Numbered from the stretch's first letter, positions 35,722 through 45,051 are shown. The stretch: DNA of 64,000 bases from Gammaproteobacteria bacterium LSUCC0112 (GCA_004535785.1 SPIB01000001.1:882548-946547); one strand, 5' to 3'. Notes: a model not told the origin generated them from the letters alone. Numbers and translations: made by a program.

Positions 35722-37196
35722 TTGTGCATCTTTCAGTGTTGCAGGTGATTATCCCCCTGATGGCCGCGCCTGCCTGTCTTTTGCTGCGTAAACGCGAACT
35801 GGTGTGGGCGTTTGCGACATTGGCAACGTTCGTGACGTTTGCCGTCAGTGTGTTGCTGTTGTCGCAAGTGATGCAAAGTGGCGCGATCAGTTATGACATG
35901 GGCGGCTGGGAGGCGCCATGGGGCATTGAATATCGCATTGATATGCTTAATGCGCCGCTGCTGGTATTGATTTCAGGTATCAGCGCAATTGCGTTGCTGG
36001 CTGCACGTACCAGTATTGAAAACGAGATACCGGAAAACCGGCACAGCTTCTTTTATATCGCGTGGCTGCTGTGTATGGCTGGCCTGCTGGGCATCACTGC
36101 CACCGGTGATGCGTTTAATGTGTTTGTATTCCTTGAGATCTCCTCGTTGGCGACCTACACGTTAATTGCGTTGGGGAAAGATCGCAGAGCCTTGTGGGCA
36201 TCGTTCCAATATCTGGTGGCAGGCACCATTGGTGCAACGTTTATCTTGATTGGTATCGGCCTGATGTACGTGATGACGGGCACGCTAAACATGGCGGATC
36301 TGGCTCAGCGTCTGCCAGAAGTTGAGAACACCAAAACAGTCTTTACTGCGTTCGCCTTCTTTATTGTGGGTGTGTGTATGAAGCTGGCCTTGTTCCCGCT
36401 GCATTTGTGGCTGCCCAACGCCTACGCATTTGCTCCGTCCATTGTGACCACATTTCTCGCAGCCACGGCCACCAAGGTTGCGGTGTATGTGATGATCCGC
36501 TTCATTTTTGATGTGTTCGGATTTGAATTCTCCTTCACACATTTCCCTTTGCAGGAAATTCTGATGACGCTGGGTATCGCCGGCATTTTTGTGGCATCCA
36601 TCGTGGCAATTAATCAGGACAACCTCAAACGCATGCTGGCGTACTCCAGTGTCGCACAGATTGGATACCTGATCCTGGGCATCAGTTTTGCCAGCCAGAC
36701 CGGCATCATGGCAACCCTGCTCCACATGCTGAACCATGGTTTGATGAAAGGCGCCTTGTTCCTCGCCATGGCCGCCGTGGTGTATCGCATGGGCGTTGCG
36801 AACCTGTCACAGATGCACGGCATTGCGTCGCGTATGCCGCTGACCATGGCCGCATTTCTGATTGGCGGCCTGAGTCTGATTGGTGTGCCATTGACCGTCG
36901 GGTTTGTCAGCAAGTGGTACCTGGTGTCTGCCGCCCTTGAGAATGGCTGGTGGCCCGTGGCTGCCGCTATTTTATTAGGCTCCTTGCTGTCAGTTATTTA
37001 CATCTGGCGGGTGATCGAAGTGGCTTACTTCAAGTCCGTCAGCAATAACACGCCGGATGTAAAAGAAGCACCTGCTTCCATCCTGATTCCCATGTGGATT
37101 CTGGTGCTGGCGAATCTGTATTTCGGCATGGATACCAGCCTGACCGTCAGTGTCACGCAAATGGCGGCTGCAGATCTGTTTGGAGGGCTGCTGTAA
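35718..37196 (+). CDS. mrpD: Mrp antiporter-like subunit D (NuoM/N-like), 492 aa
   Basis: A proton-conducting antiporter-like subunit with about 14 membrane segments. The conserved Glu is in FVFLEISSLATYTLIALG, and the conserved lysines are in GVCMKLALFPLHLWLPNAY and FLAATATKVAVYVM; these residues form the ion channel in Mrp and complex I. NQDNLKRMLAYSSVAQIGY and LNHGLMKGALFLAMA are also typical. It overlaps mrpC by 4 bases and the next antiporter-like gene by one base (TAATG). Confidence 0.94.
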   Translation: MIVHLSVLQVIIPLMAAPACLLLRKRELVWAFATLATFVTFAVSVLLLSQVMQSGAISYDMGGWEAPWGIEYRIDMLNAPLLVLISGISAIALLAARTSIENEIPENRHSFFYIAWLLCMAGLLGITATGDAFNVFVFLEISSLATYTLIALGKDRRALWASFQYLVAGTIGATFILIGIGLMYVMTGTLNMADLAQRLPEVENTKTVFTAFAFFIVGVCMKLALFPLHLWLPNAYAFAPSIVTTFLAATATKVAVYVMIRFIFDVFGFEFSFTHFPLQEILMTLGIAGIFVASIVAINQDNLKRMLAYSSVAQIGYLILGISFASQTGIMATLLHMLNHGLMKGALFLAMAAVVYRMGVANLSQMHGIASRMPLTMAAFLIGGLSLIGVPLTVGFVSKWYLVSAALENGWWPVAAAILLGSLLSVIYIWRVIEVAYFKSVSNNTPDVKEAPASILIPMWILVLANLYFGMDTSLTVSVTQMAAADLFGGLL

Positions 37197-38662
37197 TGAG
37201 TTTTCTTGCTCCTGAACTGATGTTACAACTCACCATGTTGGTGCCAGTGTTGGCCATTGCCGGCATCGTGCTCACCGGTCGTCATGAGAATGTCCGTGAA
37301 GCAGTGTCCATCATCGCCAGTGTTATTGTGTTGGCGTTGGTGATTGGGCTGTACAACGATTTTACGGCTGGCGTGCCTGTGGCGGTGAGCTGGTTTGAAA
37401 TCATGCCGGGGCTGAGCCTTGCCTTCCGTCTGGAAGCCACCGGGATGATTTTTGCGCTGGTAGCCGGTTTGTTGTGGTTGGTGACTATTTTCTACGCCAT
37501 CGGTTACATGCGCAGTCATCACGAACAAAACCAGACGCGATTTTATGCGTGTTTTGCACTGGCTATCGCCAGCGTGTTCGGCGTGGCGTTTGCGTCCAAC
37601 CTGTTCACACTCTTTATCTTCTATGAAGTGCTGACACTGTCGACCTACCCGCTGGTGACACACGCTGGCACGGAGGAAGCCAAAAAAGGAGGTCGCACCT
37701 ATCTGGGTATACTGCTGGGCACCTCCATCGCATTTTTCCTGTTTGCCATTCTGGGTACCTATTTTGTGGCTGGAACGCTGGAGTTTACGCCCGGTGGCGT
37801 GTTCCCGGCTGGTACATCGACCGCTGTCGGCGGTGCTTTGCTGGTGCTGTTTGTGTTTGGTGTCGGTAAAGCAGCCATCATGCCATTCCACCGCTGGCTG
37901 CCCGCGGCGATGGTGGCACCAACGCCCGTCAGCGCCTTGCTCCATGCCGTGGCCGTTGTTAAAGCAGGCGCCTTCACCTTGCTGAAAGTAGGCACCTTCA
38001 TTTTTGGCCTGGATTTTCTGGCGATGCTGCCAACCAAAGATGCCTTGCTGTATCTGGCCGGCGCATCGGTGATCATTGCATCGTTAATTGCCATGCGCCA
38101 AGACAACCTGAAAAAGCGACTGGCCTACTCTACCGTGAGTCAGCTCAGCTACATCACTGCCGGAATGTTGCTGGCGACTGAATCAGGCATCACCGGCGGC
38201 GCCATGCATATTGCCATGCATGCCTTTGGCAAAATCACCCTGTTCTTCTGTGCAGGTGCCATTCTGGTCACGCTGCATAAAACCGATGTCAGTCAGATGC
38301 GCGGCATTGGCTGGCAAATGCCGGTTACCATGGCGGCGTTTATGATCGGCACACTGAGCATTATCGGGCTACCACCTACAGGCGGCGCCTGGAGCAAGTG
38401 GTTTGAGTTGAGCGCGGCGTTGGACACTGATCAGCTGTTCTTTATGGGGGTGTTGATGTTGAGCTCCTTGCTGAACATTGCGTACCTGATGCCGATTCCC
38501 GTGTTGGCATTTTTTCCGCCACCGGATGGCGTGCCACGACCACCATTTCACGAGGCACCTCTGCCATCGTTGTTGGCACTGACATTTACAGCACTGATGT
38601 GTATCGCATTGTTCTTTTTCCCGCAGCCTCTGTTTGATCTGGCTGCCTCGATCACCCAGTGA
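37196..38662 (+). CDS. Second Mrp antiporter-like subunit (NuoL/M/N-like), 488 aa
   Basis: A second large antiporter-like subunit. Its channel residues are kept: the Glu in LFIFYEVLTLSTYPLV, and lysines in GVGKAAIMPFHRWLPAAMVA and AVAVVKAGAFTLLKVG. The block RQDNLKKRLAYSTVSQLSY is also present. A longer frame reaches 37094, but the ATG at 37196 overlaps the mrpD stop and has normal family length. It probably does part of the job of a classical MrpA or MrpD; which one cannot be told by eye. Confidence 0.92.
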   Translation: MSFLAPELMLQLTMLVPVLAIAGIVLTGRHENVREAVSIIASVIVLALVIGLYNDFTAGVPVAVSWFEIMPGLSLAFRLEATGMIFALVAGLLWLVTIFYAIGYMRSHHEQNQTRFYACFALAIASVFGVAFASNLFTLFIFYEVLTLSTYPLVTHAGTEEAKKGGRTYLGILLGTSIAFFLFAILGTYFVAGTLEFTPGGVFPAGTSTAVGGALLVLFVFGVGKAAIMPFHRWLPAAMVAPTPVSALLHAVAVVKAGAFTLLKVGTFIFGLDFLAMLPTKDALLYLAGASVIIASLIAMRQDNLKKRLAYSTVSQLSYITAGMLLATESGITGGAMHIAMHAFGKITLFFCAGAILVTLHKTDVSQMRGIGWQMPVTMAAFMIGTLSIIGLPPTGGAWSKWFELSAALDTDQLFFMGVLMLSSLLNIAYLMPIPVLAFFPPPDGVPRPPFHEAPLPSLLALTFTALMCIALFFFPQPLFDLAASITQ

Positions 38663-38710
38663 CGGTCAGCAGGCCCTGCGAGTTAGCGATCGACGTTTTA
38701 TAAGGACCCT

Positions 38711-39058
38711 ATGATGAGTGACCCGGACTTGAAGCATGATCACATCACAGATGATCGTGTGTATTTTTTTGACAAACCGCAGAATGTAAAAATGCTGATG
38801 CGGGTTTTTTACGCCTGCTGCGCCATTCTGGTAGCGCTGGATTTTGTCATCAATCGCTACACCTACCACACACTGGAAAATCTGTGGGCGTTTTACCCGA
38901 TCTACGGTTTTATTGGTTGTGTTGTGCTGGTAATCGTCGCCAAGTGGATGCGCCTGGTCTTGATGCGCGACGAAGACTATTACGATAAAGATGAAGAAGC
39001 ACGCCTGAACACCATCAGTCGTCCTCGCACGCAGGAGGATCACCATGTGGGCCATTGA
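38711..39058 (+). CDS. Two-segment membrane protein within the Mrp operon, 115 aa
   Basis: Not recognised. The start is well supported (ATGATG with AAGGA 4 bases upstream) and its end overlaps the next antiporter-like gene by 14 bases, so it is certainly co-translated. It has a soluble N-terminus (about 30 residues with DLKHDHITDDRVYFFDKPQN), two hydrophobic segments (about 30-45 and 62-78) and a charged, acidic tail (MRDEDYYDKDEEARLN). It has no counterpart in the standard seven-subunit Mrp set and may be an accessory or assembly subunit. Confidence 0.75.
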   Translation: MMSDPDLKHDHITDDRVYFFDKPQNVKMLMRVFYACCAILVALDFVINRYTYHTLENLWAFYPIYGFIGCVVLVIVAKWMRLVLMRDEDYYDKDEEARLNTISRPRTQEDHHVGH

Positions 39059-40736
39059 GTTACCTCCTTTTGTACCGTTTTATATAGCCGCCGTATTGGC
39101 CTACTTCACACACGGCAAGTTGCGCAGTGCCATTTTGTTGGCCACACCGATACTGGGTGGTTTGCACCTTTTGATGGTGCCAGAAGGCATCTATTGGCAG
39201 ACTGAATTCATGGATTACAACCTGACACCTTACAAGGTGGACAGCTTGAGTCTGATCTTTGGTTATGCGTTTCACATTGCGGCCTTTATTGCTGTGCTGT
39301 ATGCCTTGCATGTCAAGGATACCGTGCAACAGGTAGCGGGCATGATATACGCCGGCAGTGCGCTGGGTGCGGTATTTGCCGGCGACCTGATCACATTGTT
39401 TGTTTTCTGGGAATTTCTTGCGCTTTCCTCGGCTTTCCTGATCTTCGCACGACGCACTACTCGCGCCTACTTTGCCGGCATCCGTTATCTGATTTTTCAG
39501 GTGACATCGGGCGTACTGCTGATGATTGGATTGCTGTTTCACGCCGCAGAAACCGGCTCCATCGAGTTCAGTCAGATAGGCACAGGCAGTATCGGCGGCT
39601 GGCTGATTTTTATCGCGTTTGGCATCAAGTGTGCGTTCCCTTTCCTGCATACCTGGTTGACCGATGCCTATCCGGAATCCACACCGACCGGTACGGTATT
39701 CCTGAGCGCCTTTACGACCAAGGTCGCCGTCTATGCGCTGGCGCGCGGTTATCCGGGCACCGAACTGCTGGTCTATATTGGTGCCGCCATGGCGTGCTTC
39801 CCGATTTTCTTTGCGGTGATCGAAAACGACCTGCGACGGGTGTTGGCCTACAGTCTGATCAACCAAGTAGGTTTTATGGTCGTGGGCGTTGGCATCGGTA
39901 CCGCGCTGTCTATCAATGGCGCCGTGTCACACGCGTTTAATGACATCATATTTAAGGGTCTGCTGTTTATGACCATGGGCGCTGTGTTGCAGATGACCGG
40001 TCGCATCAACGGCTCTGATCTGGGTGGTCTGTACAAGACGATGCCTCGGACTACCCTCTTCTGTATTGTGGGTGCCGCATCGATATCAGCGTTCCCGCTG
40101 TTCAGCGGTTTTGTCAGCAAGTCGATGGTGATGAGTGCTGCCATAGAACAAGGTTACGACTGGGTCTGGCTGATGCTGTTGTTCTCGGCGGCAGGTGTAT
40201 TCCACCATGCCGGCATCAAGATCCCCTATTTTGCATTTTTTGCCCATGACTCCGGCATTCGTGTCAGCGATCCGCCGATCAACATGCAGTTGGCCATGTT
40301 TGTGGCCGCGGTGCTGTGTGTCACCATTGGCGTGTTCCCCTCGTTGTTGTACAGCTTGCTGCCGTATGACACTGGCTACAATCCTTATGACGCCACGCAC
40401 GTACTGGCCCAGACTCAGTTGCTGTTCTTCTCCGCACTGGCGTTTGTGTGGCTGAATCTGCGCAAGATGTACCCGCCGGAACTGCGCTCTACCAATCTGG
40501 ACTTTGATTGGGTCTACCGACGACTGTTCCCGAGCTTCGTGAAGGGCGTGTTCGACCGTATTGCGGCCATCGGCCGGTTGAACAGCGCGCTGGCTGACAG
40601 ACTCGTTGCATTGTCGCCCACCCTGGCTAAACAGTTTGGACCTGACGGTGCGCTGTCCAGCACACATCCGGTGGGCAGCATGGTGAAGTGGGTCATAGTG
40701 CTGCTGGCAGCGTATCTGATACTCAGTTTTATCTGA
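39045..40736 (+). CDS. Third Mrp antiporter-like subunit (shortened MrpA-like), 563 aa
   Basis: A third NuoL/M-like subunit. The channel Glu is in FVFWEFLALSSAFLIFARR, and lysines are in FGIKCAFPFLHTWLTDAYPE and FTTKVAVYALARGY. IENDLRRVLAYSLINQVGF and FNDIIFKGLLFMTMGAVLQ are typical. It is shorter than a classical MrpA (about 800 residues) because the DUF4040 tail is encoded separately with MrpB. A C-terminal extension (FDWVYRRLFPSFVKGVFDRI) ends with one more hydrophobic segment. It is the last gene of the operon and is followed by a strong terminator. Confidence 0.92.
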   Translation: MWAIELPPFVPFYIAAVLAYFTHGKLRSAILLATPILGGLHLLMVPEGIYWQTEFMDYNLTPYKVDSLSLIFGYAFHIAAFIAVLYALHVKDTVQQVAGMIYAGSALGAVFAGDLITLFVFWEFLALSSAFLIFARRTTRAYFAGIRYLIFQVTSGVLLMIGLLFHAAETGSIEFSQIGTGSIGGWLIFIAFGIKCAFPFLHTWLTDAYPESTPTGTVFLSAFTTKVAVYALARGYPGTELLVYIGAAMACFPIFFAVIENDLRRVLAYSLINQVGFMVVGVGIGTALSINGAVSHAFNDIIFKGLLFMTMGAVLQMTGRINGSDLGGLYKTMPRTTLFCIVGAASISAFPLFSGFVSKSMVMSAAIEQGYDWVWLMLLFSAAGVFHHAGIKIPYFAFFAHDSGIRVSDPPINMQLAMFVAAVLCVTIGVFPSLLYSLLPYDTGYNPYDATHVLAQTQLLFFSALAFVWLNLRKMYPPELRSTNLDFDWVYRRLFPSFVKGVFDRIAAIGRLNSALADRLVALSPTLAKQFGPDGALSSTHPVGSMVKWVIVLLAAYLILSFI

Positions 40737-40771
40737 GACCCGCTCCAGCCGCCGGCCGGCCTTTACTGACC

Positions 40772-40814
40772 AAAAGCCCTGATCGCGTGACTATCACCAG
40801 CGATCAGGGCTTTT
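40772..40814. terminator. Strong bidirectional intrinsic terminator after the Mrp operon
   Basis: A perfect 15-base inverted repeat (AAAAGCCCTGATCGC and its complement) with a 13-base loop is flanked by A and T runs, giving a G+C-rich stem ending in TTTT on either strand. It closes the Mrp operon. Confidence 0.9.
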
Positions 40815-40830
40815 GTCTGTCCGGACGATA

Positions 40831-40945
40831 GAAATTACTTTTTTTTGCCCGTTGTTTTTATATATTATCCGGCCTTGACCGAGACACAGAAACACGTGTT
40901 CTGGAGGTTCCTAACCTGCTTTATCCACCATGATTAATACCGGGA
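40831..40945 (+). promoter_or_regulatory. Probable promoter region for the symporter/PhnD/kinase operon
   Basis: Immediately after the terminator lies a strongly A+T-rich stretch with TTACTT (40836-40841) and, about 17 bases on, TTATAT/TATTAT-like -10 candidates (40858-40868). A short inverted repeat (AGGTT-CCT-AACCT) follows near 40905-40917. This is only a sequence-gazing prediction. Confidence 0.35.
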
Positions 40946-40951
40946 TTGATT

Positions 40952-42394
40952 ATGCTGCTTGCACTGGTCGTCGCTTACCTTGTGGTCTCCATTGGCATTG
41001 GTGTTATTGCTGCACGACGCGTGCATTCAGCCAGTGATTACATAACTGCCGGTCGCAGCCTGCCCATGTACATGGTTATGGCCATGGTGTTTGCGACCTG
41101 GTTCGGTGCAGAAACAGTGCTGGGTATTTCAGCTACTTTTCTGGAAGAAGGATTCCACGGACTGATTTCCGACCCTTTGGGTGCGGCGGCCTGTCTGGTA
41201 CTGTTTGGATTGGTGTTTGCGCTGCCACTGTACCGCCTGAAGCTGATGACGCTGGGTGACTTTTTCCATATTCGTTACAACAAGCGCATCGAGATGGTGC
41301 TCTCTATCTGCATCATGCTGTCCTATCTGGGATGGGTATCCGCGCAGGTGACCGCACTCGGACTGGTCTTTAACGTGTTGTCCGACGGGATGGTGTCCAT
41401 GACCCTGGGCATGATTATCGGAGCGACCGTCGTGCTGACCTATACCTTGTTGGGCGGCATGTGGTCGGTCGCGGTGACCACATTTGTGCAGATGATTGTT
41501 ATCGTCATTGGCCTGTTGTTGGTGACCAATGCTGCAACCGATATGGCCGGTGGTCTGCCATTGGTGCTGGAGCGAGCGGCCGCCGAGGGTAAATTTGACT
41601 GGATGCCCAGCATGAACATGATCGACATCCTCGCCTGGATGGCTGCGTTTTTCACGCTGGCATTGGGCTCCATTCCCCAGCAGGATGTTTTCCAGCGTGT
41701 TAATACCTCCAAAAATGAGCGAGTGGCCGTCTGGGCAACCACCGCTGGCGGCGTCGCGTACTTCTTTTTTGCGTTTGTACCACTGATGTTGGCATACAGC
41801 GCCAGCATGATTGACCCGGCCATGACCACCACACTGATGGAAAACGATACGCAACTCGTGTTGCCGACGTTTGTCGCTACACATATGCCGTTCTGGTTGC
41901 AGGTGATATTTTTTGGCGCGCTGCTGTCAGTGATCATGAGCACCGCCTCTGGCACCTTGCTGGCACCGTCAGTCACCTTTACCGAAAACGTGTTGAAAAA
42001 CCTGGTTCCCGGCATGACCGACACACAGTTGCTGAGTTATACCCGCTACACCGTGTTTGGATTTACCTTGCTGGTGGTGCTCAATGCGATTCTTTCAGAT
42101 GGCAACATTCACGACATGGTGGTTAACGCCTATCGCATTACGCTGGCGGGCGTATTTATCCCACTCACCGCTGGACTGTTCTGGCGCAAAGCCAGCAATC
42201 TTGGCGCTACACTCTCGATCGGCCTGGGCCTTGGCACTTGGTTACTGGTGGAGTTCACGATTCCCGATATCGCCTTTGAGCCACAGTTTATTGGACTCGG
42301 CTTCAGCCTGGCAGGCATGATTGTTGGCTCGTACCTGTCACCCAATCCACACCTTGCCAATCACCGGGGTATTGCTGATCCGCGACCTGTCTGA
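40952..42394 (+). CDS. SSS-family sodium:solute symporter, 480 aa
   Basis: A sodium-coupled symporter with about 13 membrane segments. Family blocks include SASDYITAGRSLPMYMVMAMVFATWFG cut here to its core SDYITAGRSLPMYM, LGGMWSVAVTTFVQM, GSIPQQDVFQRVNTSKN and SVIMSTASGTLLAPS (Na2-site serines). It lacks any fused kinase region. The ATG at 40952 (GGGA upstream) is preferred over a TTG two codons earlier. It is the first gene of a three-gene overlapping unit with a PhnD-like binding protein and a hybrid histidine kinase, which suggests that the transported solute is also the sensed signal. Confidence 0.92.
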   Translation: MLLALVVAYLVVSIGIGVIAARRVHSASDYITAGRSLPMYMVMAMVFATWFGAETVLGISATFLEEGFHGLISDPLGAAACLVLFGLVFALPLYRLKLMTLGDFFHIRYNKRIEMVLSICIMLSYLGWVSAQVTALGLVFNVLSDGMVSMTLGMIIGATVVLTYTLLGGMWSVAVTTFVQMIVIVIGLLLVTNAATDMAGGLPLVLERAAAEGKFDWMPSMNMIDILAWMAAFFTLALGSIPQQDVFQRVNTSKNERVAVWATTAGGVAYFFFAFVPLMLAYSASMIDPAMTTTLMENDTQLVLPTFVATHMPFWLQVIFFGALLSVIMSTASGTLLAPSVTFTENVLKNLVPGMTDTQLLSYTRYTVFGFTLLVVLNAILSDGNIHDMVVNAYRITLAGVFIPLTAGLFWRKASNLGATLSIGLGLGTWLLVEFTIPDIAFEPQFIGLGFSLAGMIVGSYLSPNPHLANHRGIADPRPV

Positions 42395-43211
42395 ATCATT
42401 CAAGCAAACACTGCTGTGCGCTGTGCTGATGGTGGTATCAGGCACAGCAGTGTCGGCTGATTTTAGTGTTGGTGTTGTCCCTCAGTTTGAGGCGCAGCGT
42501 ATTAACACAGTCTGGCGCCCCATATTGGATGAACTGTCAACGCGCACAGGACACACATTTCATCTGCGTGGGGAGCCGGGAATTCCCGCGTTTGAACAAG
42601 CAATCGGCCACGGCGACTACGATTTTGTGTATATGAATCCCTGGCACGCCGTCATTGCCAATGAATTACAAGGGTATGTACCGTTGGTCAAAGATGGCGA
42701 TTTGATGCTCACCGGCATCCTGGTCGTGGCAGAAGACAGCCCTGTTACCGACCCGATGGCGTTGGATGGTCAAGAGATTGTATTCCCATCGCCCAACGCT
42801 TTGGGCGCCTCATTGTTAATGCGCGCCGACCTGCAACAGATTTTTGGTATTCGCTTTACGCCGGTGTATGTGCAGACTCATCCCTCCGTGTATTTGAACG
42901 TTGCCGTAGGCAGCAGCGTGGCAGGTGGTGGCGTGCGCAGTACACTGCTGGAACAACCACCGATCCTCCAGGAAAAACTCCGAATCATTTATGAGACCCG
43001 GGATATGTTTCCGCACCCTCTGGCGGTTCATCCACGCGTGGATGGGGAGGCTGCTTCGCAAGTGATGGACGCATTGCTGCAGATGGGTCAAGAGAGTGCC
43101 TCCGCAGAGCTGTTGCGACATATTCCAATGATCAAACCCGTGCCTGCGCACCTCCATGAATACCTTATCCTCAAGGAATGGGGGCTGGGTGAATTTTATG
43201 TTCAGGAGTAA
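42372..43211 (+). CDS. PhnD-like periplasmic substrate-binding protein, about 279 aa
   Basis: A phosphate/phosphonate-type (PhnD/SsuA-like) periplasmic binding protein. Characteristic stretches are FSVGVVPQFEAQRINTVW, YDFVYMNPWHAVIANE and VYVQTHPSVYLNVAVGSSVA. An N-terminal hydrophobic segment (TLLCAVLMVVSGTAVSA) serves as signal peptide. The start is uncertain: the frame is open to 42321, no ATG precedes the signal in a good position, and a TTG at 42372 inside the end of the symporter gene is the best guess. No ABC permease or ATPase is nearby; instead its 3' end overlaps the hybrid kinase gene by 14 bases, so it probably delivers ligand to that sensor. Confidence 0.85.
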   Translation: MLIRDLSESFKQTLLCAVLMVVSGTAVSADFSVGVVPQFEAQRINTVWRPILDELSTRTGHTFHLRGEPGIPAFEQAIGHGDYDFVYMNPWHAVIANELQGYVPLVKDGDLMLTGILVVAEDSPVTDPMALDGQEIVFPSPNALGASLLMRADLQQIFGIRFTPVYVQTHPSVYLNVAVGSSVAGGGVRSTLLEQPPILQEKLRIIYETRDMFPHPLAVHPRVDGEAASQVMDALLQMGQESASAELLRHIPMIKPVPAHLHEYLILKEWGLGEFYVQE

Positions 43212-45051
43212 TCAAAAACCTTCGATCATCCGCATCTCCTTGATCAGCGCCAGTATGATTGTGCTGTTTATTATTGCCATCAAGTTGCTGTACACCATCC
43301 CTCGCCAGAATGACATTCTGAATGAATCATTGACCGCAACGTCCCAACAATCCTTGCAGCAATTGGCGGGCAGCCTGCGAAACCTCCTGTTCACCCGCGA
43401 TCTGGCACAGGTATATGAAACGGTTGACTCGACGCTGGCTGCCAACACCAGTTGGTTGCGCCTTCAAATCCTCAGCCGTGACGGCAGGCAAATCTATCCC
43501 TTGACCACTTGGCAGGATGCGCTGCAAAACGATGACATTTTGATTGAGGTGCCTGTTGATCCGACGGATGTCGAGGCTGGACTCATCAGACTGGTGGTTA
43601 ATTTTACGGCTGCCAAGTCACAGTTCCAGACACTGATTATTCAGCAATCCATCTTCCAGATTCTGGTCATCATGGCAACGCTGACCACCGTCATCTGGCT
43701 GACGGTGTATCAGATCAGCAGGCCCCTGAAGCAACTGACGCGCGCCTTCAAAAGCATGTCGGAAGGCGATTATGACTGCGCGTTGCCCGACGCCAAAACC
43801 ATGGAAGTGGATCAGATTGTGCGCGACTTTGCCGAGGCGCGTCGGGAGATCCAGCAATATCAGCAAAATCTCGTGCAATTGCGGGACGACGCCAATCGAT
43901 CCAATCAGGCCAAGTCGAATTTTATTTCCAGAATGAGCCACGAACTGCGCACCCCTCTCAATTCGATTTTGGGTTTTTCAGAAATGCTCGGCAGTGATAC
44001 GGATCTCAAACCTGAGCAACTGGCCCGGCTGGGTGTGATCACAACGTCTGGACAACATCTGCTGCGATTGATTGACGATCTGCTCGACATTGCGGGCCTG
44101 CAGTCCGAAAAACTGCAGGTAACCAATGAACACATCGCCATCTCGGCGTTGTTTGAGGACTGCCAGAATTTAATTGCACCCATGGCGACATTACATCAGG
44201 TCACAGTGAAATTCGCAGACATTCCGGCTGATTTGCCCGCAATCAGCGCCGATGCTACCCGACTCCGCCAAGTGCTGCTGAACTTGCTCAGCAACGCCAT
44301 CAAATACAACCGCAAACACGGTTGGGTAACCGTGACCGTAACCCCGGCAGAAGAAATGGCCCACGGGCTGCGTATTGAGGTCGAGGACAGCGGGGCAGGA
44401 CTGAGCGAGCAGGAATGCAGCCGCGTGTTTATGCCCTTTGAACGACTGGGGCGTCATGCGTCTGCCATCGACGGCACCGGCATTGGTTTGTCCATCAGCA
44501 AGGAGTTGGTTGAATTGATGCATGGCCGTATTGGAGTTAAATCGATACCCGGACATGGCGCGTGTTTCTGGATTGAATTGCCAACAGCCACACCCGACAC
44601 AACGGCGAACCCTACACGCAACATCGACGCTGAACACATCAGAGTCGCGGGCGACGTTGACAAAAAATTGCTGACAATACTGGTTGTGGAAGACAATCAA
44701 TTTAATCAGAAACTCATTCAGGCGCAGCTGGCGGCGCTGGGCTTCAGCTGTACGTTAGCGGCGGATGGCCTTGAGGCGCTGGAGAGGTATCAACACACAG
44801 AATTTGATCTGATTCTGACCGATATCAAGATGCCCAACATGGATGGGCTTGAGTTAACGCGTCGCATCCGGGCGCTGGAGGCTGACAATAACCGCCATAC
44901 CCGAATTATTGGCTGCTCGGCAAACGCCATGGAATCGGATCAACTTGCTGCAGTACTCGCGGGCACAGATGACTATATTGTGAAACCTGTCTCCAAAGCA
45001 GATCTTGAGCGCGCCATTTTGAATGCCATGCGCAGTCACCAAAACAGCTGA
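43198..45051 (+). CDS. Hybrid sensor histidine kinase with C-terminal receiver, 617 aa
   Basis: Two hydrophobic segments (about 12-33 and 149-172) bracket a periplasmic domain of about 115 residues; a HAMP-like linker follows. The kinase core has His248 in SRMSHELRTPLNSILGFSEM, the N-box NLLSNAIKYNRKHG and G boxes in DSGAGLSEQ and GTGIGLSISKEL. A receiver domain ends the protein (ILVVEDNQFNQKLI, Asp542 in LILTDIKMPNMDG, YIVKPVSK). There is no output domain, and no partner regulator follows, so an HPt or response regulator must be elsewhere. The ATG at 43198 lies inside the binding-protein gene; an in-frame ATG at 43156 is less likely. Confidence 0.92.
   Translation: MFRSNQKPSIIRISLISASMIVLFIIAIKLLYTIPRQNDILNESLTATSQQSLQQLAGSLRNLLFTRDLAQVYETVDSTLAANTSWLRLQILSRDGRQIYPLTTWQDALQNDDILIEVPVDPTDVEAGLIRLVVNFTAAKSQFQTLIIQQSIFQILVIMATLTTVIWLTVYQISRPLKQLTRAFKSMSEGDYDCALPDAKTMEVDQIVRDFAEARREIQQYQQNLVQLRDDANRSNQAKSNFISRMSHELRTPLNSILGFSEMLGSDTDLKPEQLARLGVITTSGQHLLRLIDDLLDIAGLQSEKLQVTNEHIAISALFEDCQNLIAPMATLHQVTVKFADIPADLPAISADATRLRQVLLNLLSNAIKYNRKHGWVTVTVTPAEEMAHGLRIEVEDSGAGLSEQECSRVFMPFERLGRHASAIDGTGIGLSISKELVELMHGRIGVKSIPGHGACFWIELPTATPDTTANPTRNIDAEHIRVAGDVDKKLLTILVVEDNQFNQKLIQAQLAALGFSCTLAADGLEALERYQHTEFDLILTDIKMPNMDGLELTRRIRALEADNNRHTRIIGCSANAMESDQLAAVLAGTDDYIVKPVSKADLERAILNAMRSHQNS

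Noticed and set aside
39060-39866. 268-codon minus-strand frame inside the Mrp operon
   Set aside because: Antisense to a strongly supported antiporter subunit, no domain and Gln/His-rich composition.
41129-41884. 251-codon minus-strand frame opposite the second SSS symporter
   Set aside because: Its His/Gly/Gln-rich composition reflects the antisense of hydrophobic codons; no start signals.
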